Origin: an uncultured Acidobacteriota bacterium
GTDB taxonomy: Bacteria > Acidobacteriota > Blastocatellia > RBC074
Direction: 5' to 3'
Assembly (NCBI GenBank): GCA_902825875.1
Contig: CADECP010000007.1
Location: forward strand, 1 to 64,000
DNA length: 64,000 nucleotides
Below are positions 35,307-44,741 of this stretch, piece by piece. Under the pieces are notes generated by a model. That model ran no database searches and was not told where the DNA came from. It saw nothing but the letters and a program-made list of their open reading frames with translations. How positions within the stretch are numbered: the first letter of the stretch is position 1; each line of letters opens with the position of its first letter. A program made the position numbers and the translations under genes.

Positions 35307-35723
35307 ATGCAAAGAGACCTTGCTGCAAAAACTGGCTTTCGTACTTTTATGTTTAACTGCGGAGACTGTCTGTTTTTGATCGTGGTTGGAGTAATTGCGA
35401 CCGGGGTCATGCACATGGTTCATCATCTGGGATGGCACATTGTCTTGACGCTGGCGGTGGGGATGGTCGCCGCGATGTTTGCGCAAATGCTGCTCGCGCA
35501 CGCCGTCGCGCCGGTTCTCGGCTCGATTGAAAGCATGGTTCCTTCGATGGTTGCGGCGATGATCATCCCGATGGCGGTCTGTCTGCTGGAACTCGCTGGA
35601 ATCAGTCTGAACAACTCGTCTGCTGTCATTATCGGTGCAACAGGCGGCATAGGCGTCTTCCTCCTGCTCAGGCTGTATGCAGTCAGATGTCGGAAATGTT
35701 TTTGTGCTTTGTACAAGTCCTGA
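35307..35723 (+). CDS. Four-helix membrane protein, hypothetical
   Basis: 138 residues with four hydrophobic helices (about 19-40, 44-66, 80-100, 108-125). Met-rich inner segments (VMHMVHHLGWHI, PSMVAAMIIPMAV) could line a pore or bind metal. The C-terminus has RCRKCFC. Its TGA overlaps the ATG of the methyltransferase gene (TGATG), so both are translated together. No family recognised. Confidence 0.65.
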   Translation: MQRDLAAKTGFRTFMFNCGDCLFLIVVGVIATGVMHMVHHLGWHIVLTLAVGMVAAMFAQMLLAHAVAPVLGSIESMVPSMVAAMIIPMAVCLLELAGISLNNSSAVIIGATGGIGVFLLLRLYAVRCRKCFCALYKS

Positions 35724-36331
35724 TGAGATCAGCAATGGCGACAATCTGGGACAAACGGGCCAGGCTTTACGACACGTTCGAGGCATCCGACCTGCGGCGC
35801 GGGCCAGCCAGGGAGGCGCTCTTTCGTGAAATGACCGGTCGCGTGCTGTTCGTCGCAGTTGGAACGGGGATGGACATCAAACATTTCCCGCCTGGTCGCG
35901 AAATTGTTGCCATAGACATCAGCGAAGAGATGCTGCGGAGAGCCGCTCCGCGCGCACAAAAATATCCTGGGGAGCTTCGTCTGGTGCGCGCGGACGCGCT
36001 CAAGTTGTGCTTTGCCGATGAATCATTTGACACCGTGGCGACCTCCTGCACGATGTGCTCTGTCCCTGATCCTCAGCAGGTATTTCGGGAGATTTATCGC
36101 GTGTTGCGTCCTGGCGGGAAGCTGCTGATGTTTGAGCATGTGCGCAGCCGTAATCCAGTTCTCGGTCTCACACTGGATCTGATGACGCTCTTCACGCGCC
36201 GCAACGGGACCGCGATGAATCGCCGCACTGTGGAAACAGCCATCGCTGCCAACTTTCATATCACTAATGTTGAGCCTGTGTTTCTGGATATTATTCTGGC
36301 AGTACGTGGAGAGAAGCTGAGGGAGAACTGA
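35723..36331 (+). CDS. Class I SAM-dependent methyltransferase
   Basis: 202 residues from the ATG at 35723, chosen because it overlaps the upstream stop. Motif I is VAVGTGMD, followed by EIVAIDIS, a D-A-L-K-L-x-F post motif (ADALKLCFADESFDTV) and FREIYRVLRPGGKLLMFEHV. It resembles UbiE/PmtA-like enzymes that act on quinones or phospholipids. Substrate unknown. A small membrane-protein gene is coupled on each side. Confidence 0.88.
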   Translation: MRSAMATIWDKRARLYDTFEASDLRRGPAREALFREMTGRVLFVAVGTGMDIKHFPPGREIVAIDISEEMLRRAAPRAQKYPGELRLVRADALKLCFADESFDTVATSCTMCSVPDPQQVFREIYRVLRPGGKLLMFEHVRSRNPVLGLTLDLMTLFTRRNGTAMNRRTVETAIAANFHITNVEPVFLDIILAVRGEKLREN

Positions 36332-36333
36332 GT

Positions 36334-36813
36334 GTGAATAGTGACCTGACAAACACCGAGATACCGCAGATGAAATCAGCCTGGTTCCTCCCGCGATTGT
36401 TTGTGATTGCAGTTCTGATCAACTACGTCTGGGAGATTGCTCAGTCGCCGCTCTACGTGGGGATGGAGAATTTGAGTTTGGTATGGTGGCACTGCGGACT
36501 GGCAGCGGTCGGAGATGGATTCCTGGTGCTGTTGATCTATGCGGTTGGTTGGGCCATCACTCGTCAGCGAGATTGGTTTGTACAGCCGACGACGACTGGC
36601 TATGCCGTGATGCTGCTTACCGGCTTGGTCATCAGCGTCAGCATCGAATGGTTGGCTGTCTTTGTCGGCAGCCAGTGGGCATATACGTCACGGATGCCGC
36701 TGATACCATTGCTCAAGGTCGGCCTCGTTCCTGTCGTGCAGATGCTGATGCTGCCACCGCTGATCTTTCGCGTCGTCGCTGGCTGGCCTGGCCGCGCCTC
36801 TGCTGCGAGGTAA
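36334..36813 (+). CDS. Small integral membrane protein, hypothetical
   Basis: 159 residues with a GTG start two bases after the preceding stop and a GGGAG site. Four to five hydrophobic helices (about 17-37, 44-70, 83-110, 122-145) with conserved-looking NYVWEIAQSPLYVGM. It may be a lipid- or carotenoid-related membrane protein, but nothing decisive is visible. Probably co-transcribed with the methyltransferase. Confidence 0.6.
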   Translation: MNSDLTNTEIPQMKSAWFLPRLFVIAVLINYVWEIAQSPLYVGMENLSLVWWHCGLAAVGDGFLVLLIYAVGWAITRQRDWFVQPTTTGYAVMLLTGLVISVSIEWLAVFVGSQWAYTSRMPLIPLLKVGLVPVVQMLMLPPLIFRVVAGWPGRASAAR

Positions 36814-36889
36814 GAGCGAGAGCTGATCTTTAGACGATTTCTGCAGGGCAAACAAGTTTGAGAAAAAGAGGAAGGGAGATCACGAAAAG

Positions 36890-39271
36890 ATGGCTGTTAT
36901 TGAAATGAAAGAAGCACAACCACTGAGTGTGGAAGAGATGCGACGGATGAACGCCTGGTGGCGCGCGGCGAACTATCTGTCAGTCGGTCAGATTTACTTG
37001 TCCGACAATCCGCTGTTGCACGAGCCGCTGAAGATCGAACACGTCAAGCGCAGGCTGCTCGGTCACTGGGGGACGACGCCGGGGCTGAATTTTATTTATG
37101 TCCACCTCAATCGCCTGATCAAAAAGCAAGACCTGAACGTGATTTACGTCTGTGGCCCCGGCCACGGCGGCCCTGGCCTGGTTGCCAATACGTATCTGGA
37201 AGGAACCTATAGCGAGTTTTACCCGAACGTCTCGCAGGACGCGGAAGGGATAGGGAGGCTCTTCACACAATTCTCATTTCCCGGCGGCATCCCCAGCCAC
37301 GCTTCTCCTGAGACTCCTGGCTCGATCAATGAAGGCGGCGAACTGGGTTACTCGCTGATGCACGCCTACGGCGCGGTCTTCGATAATCCCGATCTGCTGG
37401 CGGCGTGCGTCATTGGCGACGGTGAAGCAGAGACGGGGCCACTGGCCGCAAGCTGGCACTCCAACAAATTCCTGAACCCGGTGCATGACGGAGCCGTCCT
37501 GCCGATTCTGCACCTGAACGGCTACAAGATCGCCAATCCGACTGTGCTGGCGCGGGTGAGCGATGAAGAACTTGCGAGTCTGATGATCGGCTATGGCCAT
37601 AAACCATATTTCGTCGCAGGCGATGAACCGGAAGCGATGCATCAACTGATGGCCGGAACGCTTGATACCGTCATTGCTGAGATTCAAACGATTCAACGCG
37701 AGGCGCGTGAACACGGGTTCCCCGCACGCCCGCATTGGCCGATGATCGTGTTGCGCTCGCCGAAAGGATGGACAGGACCAAAGGTCGTGGATGGGTTGCC
37801 GACGGAGAATTCATTCCGCTCGCATCAGGTTCCGTTGGCAGCGTTGGCGAGCAAGCCTGAGCATTTGAGGATGCTGGAAGAGTGGCTGCGGAGCTATAAG
37901 CCTGAAGAACTCTTCGATGAAAACGGAAAATTGATGGCGGAATTGGCTGAGTTGGCCCCGAAAGGCGAGCGCCGCATGGGAGCCAATCCTCATGCCAATG
38001 GCGGGCTTCTGCTCAGAGATTTGAAGATGCCGGATTTCCGCGATTACGCAGTTGACGTTCCCAAACCGGGAACGGTTGAGGCGGAGGCGACACGCGCGAT
38101 GGGACGCTTCTTGCGCGACGTGATGAAGCGCAACGCCGACAGCCGGAACTTTCGGGTGATGGGGCCGGACGAAACTGCCTCGAACCGTCTTAACGCTCTC
38201 TTTGAAGTGACGAACCGAGTCTTTACAGGCGCTACTTTGCCTGGGGATGACCATCTCTCGCTAGATGGCCGGGTGATGGAGATTTTGAGCGAGCACCTTT
38301 GTCAGGGCTGGCTTGAAGGCTACCTTCTGACAGGTCGTCACGGATTCTTCAACTGTTACGAAGCGTTCATCCATATCGTTGATTCGATGTTCAATCAGCA
38401 TGCCAAGTGGCTGAAGACTACGCGCCACATCCCTTGGCGTCGCCCGATTGCTTCGCTCAACTATCTGCTGACATCGCACGTCTGGCGGCAGGATCACAAC
38501 GGTTTCAGCCACCAGGACCCCGGCTTCATAGATCACGTCGTTAATAAAAAGGCGGAAGTCGTCCGGGTTTATCTTCCGCCCGACGCCAATACACTGCTTT
38601 CCGTGACCGATCATTGTTTGCGGAGCCGCCACTATGTCAACGTGATCGTCGCTGGCAAACAGCCCGCTCATCAGTGGCTGGACATGGATGCGGCGATCAA
38701 ACACAGCACCGCTGGCATAGGCATCTGGGAATGGGCCAGCAACGATCAGGGTGCGGAGCCGGATGTGGTGATGGCCTGCGCCGGAGACATTCCGACGCTT
38801 GAAACGCTCACCGCTGTGGATATTCTTCGCCAGCAATTCCCTGATTTGAAGATTCGGGTAATCAATGTGGTTGATTTGATGACGCTCCAACCCGCGAGCG
38901 AACATCCGCACGGCTTATCTGACAAGGATTTTGACTCTCTTTTCACGATCGACAAGCCAATCATCTTCGCCTTTCATGGCTATCCGTGGCTGATTCACCG
39001 GCTGACCTACCGGCGGACGAACCACCGGAACCTTCATGTACGCGGGTACAAAGAGGAGGGCACAACCACCACGCCCTTCGACATGACGGTGCTAAACGAT
39101 CTCGACCGCTTCCACCTCGCAATAGACGTGATTGATCGTGTCGCGCAATTGGGAGCCAGAGTCGCGCACATCAAGCAGGCGATGCGCGATAAGCTGATCG
39201 AACATCAATATTATATTCGCCAACACGGTGATGACCTGCCTGAGATCCGCGATTGGAAATGGCCTTATTAA
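36890..39271 (+). CDS. xfp: Phosphoketolase (xylulose-5-phosphate/fructose-6-phosphate)
   Basis: 793 residues, full length for the family. N-terminal YLSVGQIYL and [29 protein letters not shown]; the thiamine-diphosphate motif [20 protein letters not shown]; and the C-terminal [11 protein letters not shown]-like segment ([13 protein letters not shown]). It cleaves sugar phosphates with inorganic phosphate to acetyl-phosphate and erythrose-4-phosphate or glyceraldehyde-3-phosphate. With the glycogen enzymes at 9.7-14 kb it suggests fermentative use of stored glucan. Single-gene unit with a GAAGGGAG site. No acetate kinase gene is in the window. Confidence 0.95.
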   Translation: MAVIEMKEAQPLSVEEMRRMNAWWRAANYLSVGQIYLSDNPLLHEPLKIEHVKRRLLGHWGTTPGLNFIYVHLNRLIKKQDLNVIYVCGPGHGGPGLVANTYLEGTYSEFYPNVSQDAEGIGRLFTQFSFPGGIPSHASPETPGSINEGGELGYSLMHAYGAVFDNPDLLAACVIGDGEAETGPLAASWHSNKFLNPVHDGAVLPILHLNGYKIANPTVLARVSDEELASLMIGYGHKPYFVAGDEPEAMHQLMAGTLDTVIAEIQTIQREAREHGFPARPHWPMIVLRSPKGWTGPKVVDGLPTENSFRSHQVPLAALASKPEHLRMLEEWLRSYKPEELFDENGKLMAELAELAPKGERRMGANPHANGGLLLRDLKMPDFRDYAVDVPKPGTVEAEATRAMGRFLRDVMKRNADSRNFRVMGPDETASNRLNALFEVTNRVFTGATLPGDDHLSLDGRVMEILSEHLCQGWLEGYLLTGRHGFFNCYEAFIHIVDSMFNQHAKWLKTTRHIPWRRPIASLNYLLTSHVWRQDHNGFSHQDPGFIDHVVNKKAEVVRVYLPPDANTLLSVTDHCLRSRHYVNVIVAGKQPAHQWLDMDAAIKHSTAGIGIWEWASNDQGAEPDVVMACAGDIPTLETLTAVDILRQQFPDLKIRVINVVDLMTLQPASEHPHGLSDKDFDSLFTIDKPIIFAFHGYPWLIHRLTYRRTNHRNLHVRGYKEEGTTTTPFDMTVLNDLDRFHLAIDVIDRVAQLGARVAHIKQAMRDKLIEHQYYIRQHGDDLPEIRDWKWPY

Positions 39272-39531
39272 GCCTGGCACGAGAAAACATCTGCTCGCAA
39301 TCAAACTGAGGCTGTGGATGGTTGAGTACGTGGAACAAAAGACCGGGAAACCTGTTTCGACAGCGATCAGCACGGCGGGAACAACTGGTTCGGTGCTGTG
39401 GTTATCAGCAGCATTTCTGTTCACTGCTTTTGCATTGCCGGAAAATATACAGATGAATCCCAATGTGTCCGCAAATGTGTCCGCAAAGCAGAACAGGCAT
39501 CCTGGAGATGCCTGTAAATCATTGAAAAAAA
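39272..39531. other. Intergenic region at the left of the tRNA fragment
   Basis: No convincing gene. Contains an AATGTGTCCGC direct repeat near 39461-39484 and a small hairpin at 39494-39514 (CAGGCATC/GATGCCTG) without a T-run. Confidence 0.5.
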
Positions 39532-39584
39532 TGGTCGGGACGGCGGGATTCGAACCCACGGCCTCTTGCACCCCAAGCAAGCGC
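39532..39584 (-). pseudogene. 3' fragment of tRNA-Pro(GGG)
   Basis: Minus strand. Anticodon stem CTTGC/GCAAG with loop TTGGGGT gives anticodon GGG. The variable region, T-arm (GTGGG-TTCGAAT-CCCGC), the 3' acceptor strand CGTCCCG, a discriminator A and an encoded CCA are all present. The 5' acceptor strand (CGGGACG expected) and D-arm are missing: homology stops just after GCGC. This is the half of a tRNA that many integrases use as an attachment core, so it may be an att remnant. Confidence 0.75.
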
Positions 39585-39637
39585 ACTTTATTGTCATTGA
39601 AAATTCTCTTTCTAAAGTGTCGCTGAAAGTATCGTAA

Positions 39638-39675
39638 AATGACTTAAGGCTTCCTTTCGGAAGCCTTAAGTCATT
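39638..39675 (-). terminator. Terminator for tRNA-Pro(CGG)
   Basis: A perfect 17-bp stem (39638-39654 with 39659-39675) and a 4-nt loop, followed on the minus strand by TTTT, 12 bp after the end of the tRNA. Confidence 0.75.
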
Positions 39676-39686
39676 GATTTGAAAAG

Positions 39687-40049
<363 letters not shown>

Positions 40050-40301
40050 TCAAGACCGGCTTTTCTTCAGTCGAGCCGTTTCCAGCACTTCGCTGGTGTG
40101 AATCGGCGTGGCGTGGTTCAGCACAGTGTGCCCGACCGTAATCAACAACTGATCGTCGCGTCCGCGAAATTGCCCCCGCAAAGGCTGATCGCCGATTTGA
40201 GTGACGACGCCTTCACGAATCATTTTCCAGAACTGTTTTTGCGTGATCCAGTATTCCTTGCCGTTGTTGCAAATAATCAAAGCAGTTTTTTTGACGTGCA
40301 T
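40050..40301 (-). CDS. Small conserved-looking protein, hypothetical
   Basis: 83 residues, basic. IICNNGKEYWITQKQFWKMI and LRGQFRGRDDQLLITVGHTVL suggest a compact beta/alpha fold. An AGAAAGG site precedes the ATG on the minus strand. It lies downstream of the DAHP synthase gene and on the same strand. No family recognised. Confidence 0.65.
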   Translation of the reverse strand: MHVKKTALIICNNGKEYWITQKQFWKMIREGVVTQIGDQPLRGQFRGRDDQLLITVGHTVLNHATPIHTSEVLETARLKKSRS

Positions 40302-40393
40302 AATCGGGAACTACCTTTCTTGTGAAACGAGGCCATTCTGTCACGCCGAATAACCCAACGACAAGAAGTCTAGTCATCAGTTAAAGCTGTCGC

Positions 40394-41413
40394 CTAATTA
40401 GATTCGCTCTTTCGCAAATTGACGTACGGTTCCAGATCGCGCATCAACTGGGCGAATTCTTCCAGTCGCAAACTTTGCGGGCCGTCTGACCAGGCTTCTT
40501 CGGGTTTGGGATGAACTTCGGCCATCAACCCGTCCGCGCCGACGGCGACTGAAGCTTTGGATAACGGACGCACCAAGCTGCGTTTGCCTGTGGCGTGGCT
40601 TGGGTCAACGACCACCGGCAGGTGAGTCAGTTCGTTCAGCAAGGGAACCGCCGCCAGATCAAGCGTGTTGCGCGTGGCGGTTTCAAAAGTACGGATGCCG
40701 CGTTCGCACAAAATCACGTTCGGATTGCCGTGCGTGACAATGTATTCCGCCGACAGCAAAAACTCCTTGATGGTAGCCGACAGTCCGCGTTTGAGCATTA
40801 CAGGTTTGTTGATCTCGCCCAGCTTTTTCAGCAGCGCGAAGTTTTGCATGTTGCGCGTGCCGACTTGCAGCACGTCGGCATATTCGGCCACGAGTTCGAC
40901 ATCGCCAGTGTCCAGCACTTCGGTGATGACGGCCAAACCGGTTTTATCGCGCGCTTCGGCCAGCAATTTCAATCCGTCTTCGGCCATTCCCTGAAAGTCG
41001 TATGGCGAAGTGCGCGGTTTGTAGGCTCCGCCGCGCAACAGGTGTGCGCCGGATTTGGCGACGGATTCGGCGGTGGTCATCAATTGGTCGCGGCCTTCGA
41101 CCGAACACGGCCCCGCCATCACGACAAAACCACCGTCGCCGATGGTGACTTTGCCGATTTTGATCGCGGACTTTTGTTTTCTGACTTCTTTGCTGACCAG
41201 TTTGAAAGGTTGCAGGATCGGGAACGCATCTTCAACGCCTTCGGCGGATTTCAAACTTTCGATGTGTTCTTTTTTGTCGCCGTGCCCGACTGCTGCGACG
41301 ACTGTGCGTTCTTCGCCGCGAATGACGTGCGGCATGTAACCGAATCCGCGAATTCGGTCGCAGATGTGATTGATTTGTTCGTCAGTTGCTCCTGACTGCA
41401 TGGCGATAATCAT
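40394..41413 (-). CDS. aroF: 3-deoxy-7-phosphoheptulonate (DAHP) synthase
   Basis: 339 residues. An N-terminal ferredoxin/ACT-like regulatory domain (about 1-70) precedes the type I-beta barrel: [54 protein letters not shown], and [12 protein letters not shown]. It condenses phosphoenolpyruvate and erythrose-4-phosphate, the first step of aromatic synthesis. It lies 79 bp downstream of pheA on the same strand with a TAGGAGCC site, so the Phe leader upstream of pheA may also control it. The name follows the common bacterial label for this family. Confidence 0.95.
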   Translation of the reverse strand: MIIAMQSGATDEQINHICDRIRGFGYMPHVIRGEERTVVAAVGHGDKKEHIESLKSAEGVEDAFPILQPFKLVSKEVRKQKSAIKIGKVTIGDGGFVVMAGPCSVEGRDQLMTTAESVAKSGAHLLRGGAYKPRTSPYDFQGMAEDGLKLLAEARDKTGLAVITEVLDTGDVELVAEYADVLQVGTRNMQNFALLKKLGEINKPVMLKRGLSATIKEFLLSAEYIVTHGNPNVILCERGIRTFETATRNTLDLAAVPLLNELTHLPVVVDPSHATGKRSLVRPLSKASVAVGADGLMAEVHPKPEEAWSDGPQSLRLEEFAQLMRDLEPYVNLRKSESN

Positions 41414-41492
41414 GGTTAAGGCTCCTAAAAAATAAAATTGAGTTGGTAGTTTGATGTTTTGGCGCTTGGTGATTGATTGAAAAACTCACCGA

Positions 41493-42353
41493 TCATTCGT
41501 TGCCGTCTTTAGGCGCTCGCCTGTAACAGCCCAGAATTTTTATGCTGGTGGCAAATTCCGCCAGATGAGCCAGCGCGTTTTGCACTTTCGGTTCCGACGT
41601 GTTGCCAATGAAATCGAGATAAAAACTGTATTCCCAAGGGCGACCGATCAGCGGACGCGATTCGATCTTTGTCAGGTCAATATCGCGCAACGCCAACGCA
41701 GCCATTGCTCGAAACAGCGAGCCTGTGCGATTTTCCAGCGACAGCACAATTGAAGTTTTGTCGGCGTCCGGCGGCGGTTCAGTGGCGTGGTTTTCGTGTG
41801 CGAGCAGGAAAAATCGCGTGAAGTTTTGCTGGTCGTCTTCGATGCCGGCAATCAGAATCTCTGCGCCGTACACTTCGGCGGCAGTCGCTCCGGCAATTGC
41901 GGCGGCTCCTGGTTCGCGGCTTTGCATCAACATTTTGACGCTGCCTGCCGTGTCGTAAGCGACGACCTGTTGCATCTGCGGGCGCGAAGCGAAAAATTGC
42001 TGGCATTGCCCCAACGCGACCGGATGCGAATACACTCGGCGCACGTTTTCCAGCTTGATTTCCGGCGGAGCGATCAGGTTGTGAACGATTCGCAAACTGG
42101 TTTCGCCGACGATTCGTAGGTTGTGTTTCAATAGCAAGTCATAGTTTTGATAGACCGAACCGAACAGCGAATTTTCAATCGGCGCCAGACAAAAATCGCT
42201 TTGGCCATGTTCGACCATTGCAAACATCTGCTCAAAAGTTTCGCAGGGAACCACAGTGATTTCGTTGCCGAGCAATTTATGCGCGGCCTGATTGCTGAAC
42301 GCGCCAAGTTCTCCCTGAAACGCGATTCGCGGTTTTGATTTTTGAAGGTTCAT
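41493..42353 (-). CDS. pheA: Prephenate dehydratase
   Basis: 286 residues, monofunctional (no chorismate mutase domain). Prephenate-binding motifs include GELGAFSNQAAHKL, PIENSLFGSVYQNYDLL and NFTRFFLLA (the TRF motif). The C-terminal ACT domain has the Phe-binding ESRP motif (IESRPLIGRPWEYSFYLDF). It turns prephenate into phenylpyruvate and is usually feedback-inhibited by Phe. The start has only a weak ribosome site (GGACAC). Upstream are a terminator and a Phe/Tyr-rich leader peptide, giving a transcription attenuator. Confidence 0.96.
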   Translation of the reverse strand: MNLQKSKPRIAFQGELGAFSNQAAHKLLGNEITVVPCETFEQMFAMVEHGQSDFCLAPIENSLFGSVYQNYDLLLKHNLRIVGETSLRIVHNLIAPPEIKLENVRRVYSHPVALGQCQQFFASRPQMQQVVAYDTAGSVKMLMQSREPGAAAIAGATAAEVYGAEILIAGIEDDQQNFTRFFLLAHENHATEPPPDADKTSIVLSLENRTGSLFRAMAALALRDIDLTKIESRPLIGRPWEYSFYLDFIGNTSEPKVQNALAHLAEFATSIKILGCYRRAPKDGNE

Positions 42354-42374
42354 AATTTGTGTCCATAAAGCCGA

Positions 42375-42407
42375 AAAGCCCCTCGTTCAGTTTGAACGAG
42401 GGGCTTT
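42375..42407 (-). terminator. Attenuator terminator in the pheA leader
   Basis: A 14-bp perfect stem (42375-42388 with 42394-42407), 5-nt loop, read on the minus strand as AAAGCCCCTCGTTC...GAACGAGGGGCTTTT. It lies 22 bp before the pheA ATG and after the leader peptide, so it can only act on the pheA transcript. Confidence 0.88.
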
Positions 42408-42434
42408 GTTTCAGGCGTTCCGTTTGCGTTTTGC

Positions 42435-42593
42435 TCAGGCCAACGAACTGCCCACCCCTCTTGAGCGGCTAAAGTAAAAATAAAAATAAAAGCCAAACTC
42501 AAAACAGGCAGACCACGCCAACCGATTCGTCAGGCGACCGAATTCCGCCGAACGATGATTCAAGGTTTGCGCTGTTGTTTGCCAGAAATTCAT
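42435..42593 (-). CDS. Phe/Tyr-rich leader peptide of pheA
   Basis: A 52-residue open frame, ATG at 42593 and TGA at 42437-42435, on the minus strand. Residues 31-41 read FEFGFYFYFYF: six Phe and three Tyr in eleven codons (42503-42471). Such runs are the hallmark of leader peptides in aromatic amino-acid attenuators, as in E. coli pheL. The frame has no strong ribosome site. The Phe run ends directly before a region that can fold with the antiterminator. About 60 nt of leader lie between the predicted transcription start and the ATG. Confidence 0.85.
   Translation of the reverse strand: MNFWQTTAQTLNHRSAEFGRLTNRLAWSACFEFGFYFYFYFSRSRGVGSSLA
42450..42470 (-). promoter_or_regulatory. Regions 1/2 of the pheA attenuator
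   Basis: On the minus strand GCCGCTC (from 42469) can pair, with one bulge, with GGGGTGGGC (to 42450). The GAGGGG at 42460-42455 can instead pair with CCCCTC (42403-42398), the 5' arm of the terminator. A ribosome stalled at the Phe codons would cover GCCGCTC and free GAGGGG for antitermination. Confidence 0.7.
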
Positions 42594-42659
42594 AACTGTT
42601 TTGTTGGTCAGTCGAGAATCTTTCGAGAAATTTGATAAAGACGATTTATAACGGGCGGC

Positions 42660-42688
42660 ATTATCTGCATGGCGACTTGGTCAGTCAA
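42660..42688 (-). promoter_or_regulatory. Sigma70-like promoter of the pheA leader
   Basis: Minus strand: TTGACT (42688-42683), a 17-nt spacer, and GATAAT (42665-42660). Both boxes are one mismatch from consensus. The predicted start is near 42653, upstream of the leader peptide. Confidence 0.8.
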
Positions 42689-42707
42689 GCAAGGCAACAG
42701 GAAAGTT

Positions 42708-43364
42708 TTATCGAATCGGTTTTCGATCTCCCAGCAAAACGTCAGGCGGGAAATACTTCAAATTGAAGAAAGCTTTGATTTCCGCTGCCCACTCGCGGGC
42801 GCTTTGGTAATCCACCTTCGGTTTCAGCCGTAAATCACCGGCCATTCCGACAGCGTCCACCCCCAATCCGTTGGCAATGTACAACGCTCGCGGCAGGTGA
42901 TAACCCTGCGAAACCAGCACAGCGCGATCCAGCCCAAAGATGTCTTTGGCTCGCAAACAGGTTTCGTAAGTCGAACGCCCGGCGTAATCCACAATTACAT
43001 CTTGCGGCGCAACGGCGTGAGTAACCAGATATTCCTGCATCGCTTTGGGTTCGTTGTAGCTGTAATGCCGGTTGTCGCCGGAAACCAAAATCCGATCCAC
43101 TTTGCGCGCGCGATATAATTCGATGGCGGTGTCCACGCGGTCTTCCAGAATCGGCGAAAGGTCGCCATTGCCATAAACGCTGGCTCCGAACACGATTGCC
43201 ACGCGCGGACGCGGCCAGCGGCTGGTGTCGAGTTCGCTCATGTTGCTGATGATTCGGTTGTCGTAGCTATGTACCTGATAATGGATGTAGACAAACACTA
43301 CTACGACAACCAGGATCAGGAGCAAAAGGCCTCGTTTAATCATCTTCTTGCCAACTTTTGCCAA
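42708..43364 (-). CDS. SanA/YdcF (ElyC) family membrane protein
   Basis: 218 residues. An N-terminal transmembrane helix (about 13-29) and a DUF218 domain: [67 protein letters not shown] and [14 protein letters not shown]. This is closest to SanA (vancomycin exclusion) in the DUF218 group. These proteins take part in envelope barrier function; the reaction is not settled. ATG at 43364 or the in-frame ATG at 43343. Its end lies only 20 bp from the pheA promoter. Confidence 0.92.
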   Translation of the reverse strand: MAKVGKKMIKRGLLLLILVVVVVFVYIHYQVHSYDNRIISNMSELDTSRWPRPRVAIVFGASVYGNGDLSPILEDRVDTAIELYRARKVDRILVSGDNRHYSYNEPKAMQEYLVTHAVAPQDVIVDYAGRSTYETCLRAKDIFGLDRAVLVSQGYHLPRALYIANGLGVDAVGMAGDLRLKPKVDYQSAREWAAEIKAFFNLKYFPPDVLLGDRKPIR

Positions 43365-43564
43365 GTTTTTTTATTCGTGATTCAGAAAAATTTCCTTCGC
43401 CGCTATCAAACTATTTCGTTTGTGAAACTGTCAAGCCAAAGAAAGTTTTTGCCATAAAAGCCAGAAAAAATGTTTGGTCGCTCGCATTTTTTGCCGGTCA
43501 TGTGCTATTTTCCCGCCCTTCGACCAGACGCAACTTTTGCAATTTTCTTCAGGAGAGTTTTTCA

Positions 43565-43801
43565 ATGTCTAAAAAGTGTCAAGTGACCGGCAAAAAGCCG
43601 ATGACGGGTAACAATGTTTCGCACGCCAACAATCGAACCAAGCGTCGTTTCGAACCGAATTTGCAGTGGCATCGGTTCTGGATTCCCAGCGAAGGTCGTT
43701 TTGTCCGGTTGCGAGTCACCGCGCGCGGCATCAAAACGATTGACAAGCTCGGTATCGAAAAAGTGCTGGCTGATATGCGCGCCCGTGGCGAAAAAGTGTA
43801 A
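43565..43801 (+). CDS. rpmB: 50S ribosomal protein L28
   Basis: 78 residues from the ATG at 43565 (AGGAGAG site): [33 protein letters not shown] is the standard L28 start. Only one of the usual Cys pairs of the C+ form is present (C5). Monocistronic, with a strong terminator downstream; L33, often adjacent, is not here. Confidence 0.97.
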   Translation: MSKKCQVTGKKPMTGNNVSHANNRTKRRFEPNLQWHRFWIPSEGRFVRLRVTARGIKTIDKLGIEKVLADMRARGEKV

Positions 43802-43941
43802 CGGTTGAACACATCTGCTCATCAATTCCATTTGTCGAAATTGCGAGCAACCCCAATTTCATCACCTCTGAAGTTCCGTTTTCTGGCCACTACCAAGGCG
43901 AGCAGACGGTAGTCTAACTTAAGCACGGCTAAAAATTTCGT

Positions 43942-44003
43942 AAAAGCCACAAGCAAAGAAACCACCAATCGAAAGGATTCGGGTTTCTTTGCTTGTGGCT
44001 TTT
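43942..44003 (+). terminator. Rho-independent terminator after rpmB
   Basis: A perfect 22-bp stem (43942-43963 with 43982-44003), 18-nt loop, ending in a run of five Ts. Confidence 0.88.
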
Positions 44004-44171
44004 TGCTGTTAAAAAATCCTCTCGGCCAGGCACGCTTAAACAAACAACCTGAAAAATGTATTGACTGGTGAGGGAGTCTTCTCGAATTTTCCGATTGTGT
44101 AGATAGAGAAAACGCATCCTGCGATTGAAGACAACTGAAAACGTTTGAAGAGAACCACAAGTGAGGTTGAT

Positions 44172-44471
44172 ATGTTGATTGGTGCTGAGGAAAAACGAGC
44201 TACGCAGTCCCCCGCAATAAAAACACAGCAAGGCAATTCTTTTTGCTGCGAAGTGTGCGGACAGAGCGGACATCGCAACATCGGCATGGTTTCGGCTGAA
44301 CGCGCCGCCAACATTTGCCAGTGCAGCCGCCTGAAAATCTATCGCTGGATTGACGAAGGCGATCTGCATTACGTCGAATTACCGGACGGAGCCGTGTTGG
44401 TGTGCGGCAAAACGCTGACCCAAAAAATCGAAGAATTAAGTCTGACCACAGACAAATTGAGCAGCCACTGA
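44172..44471 (+). CDS. Small HTH protein with N-terminal CxxC
   Basis: 99 residues from the ATG at 44172 (GAGGTTGAT site). NSFCCEVCGQSGH is a Cys-rich possible Zn site. It is followed by an excisionase/MerR-like winged HTH (VSAERAANICQCSRLKIYRWIDEGDLHYVELPDG, about 46-80). A DNA-binding regulator is likely. It lies 270 bp before the ECF sigma factor and may control that locus. No integrase nearby supports an excisionase role. Confidence 0.72.
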   Translation: MLIGAEEKRATQSPAIKTQQGNSFCCEVCGQSGHRNIGMVSAERAANICQCSRLKIYRWIDEGDLHYVELPDGAVLVCGKTLTQKIEELSLTTDKLSSH

Positions 44472-44741
44472 TTCGGAAAAGTTCGAGCGGATCGTTCACC
44501 GCAACGAACGATCACAAACCTCAGCCGTTTATTGTCGTCACTGCGTGTGGAAGCAACACCTTCGCAAGACCAACCCTCCTTTGGATGTTGCTTCCACATT
44601 TCCTGCCCATTCGTTGACGCCTGTTACGACACAGTGCTAATTTCCTTGTCCGAAAGTGACTTACCGACAAATTCATCAATAAGAAAAAAATTCAGCGATT
44701 TCCCGGCGAACGAATGTTTCGGTTGGATTCAGGAATTGATC

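Noticed and set aside
34389-36331. Ergothioneine gene pair (EgtC plus EgtD)
   Set aside because: The amidotransferase is EgtC-like, but the methyltransferase is about 200 residues, too short for EgtD, and EgtB is absent.
39228-39626. A 132-residue plus-strand frame ending in GFEPTASCTPSK
   Set aside because: It overlaps the end of the phosphoketolase gene and runs through the tRNA-Pro fragment; the GFEPTAS peptide is the usual false translation of a tRNA antisense strand.
44172-44471. The small HTH protein as a phage excisionase
   Set aside because: No integrase, repeats or phage genes are nearby; its place before the sigma factor fits a local regulator better.
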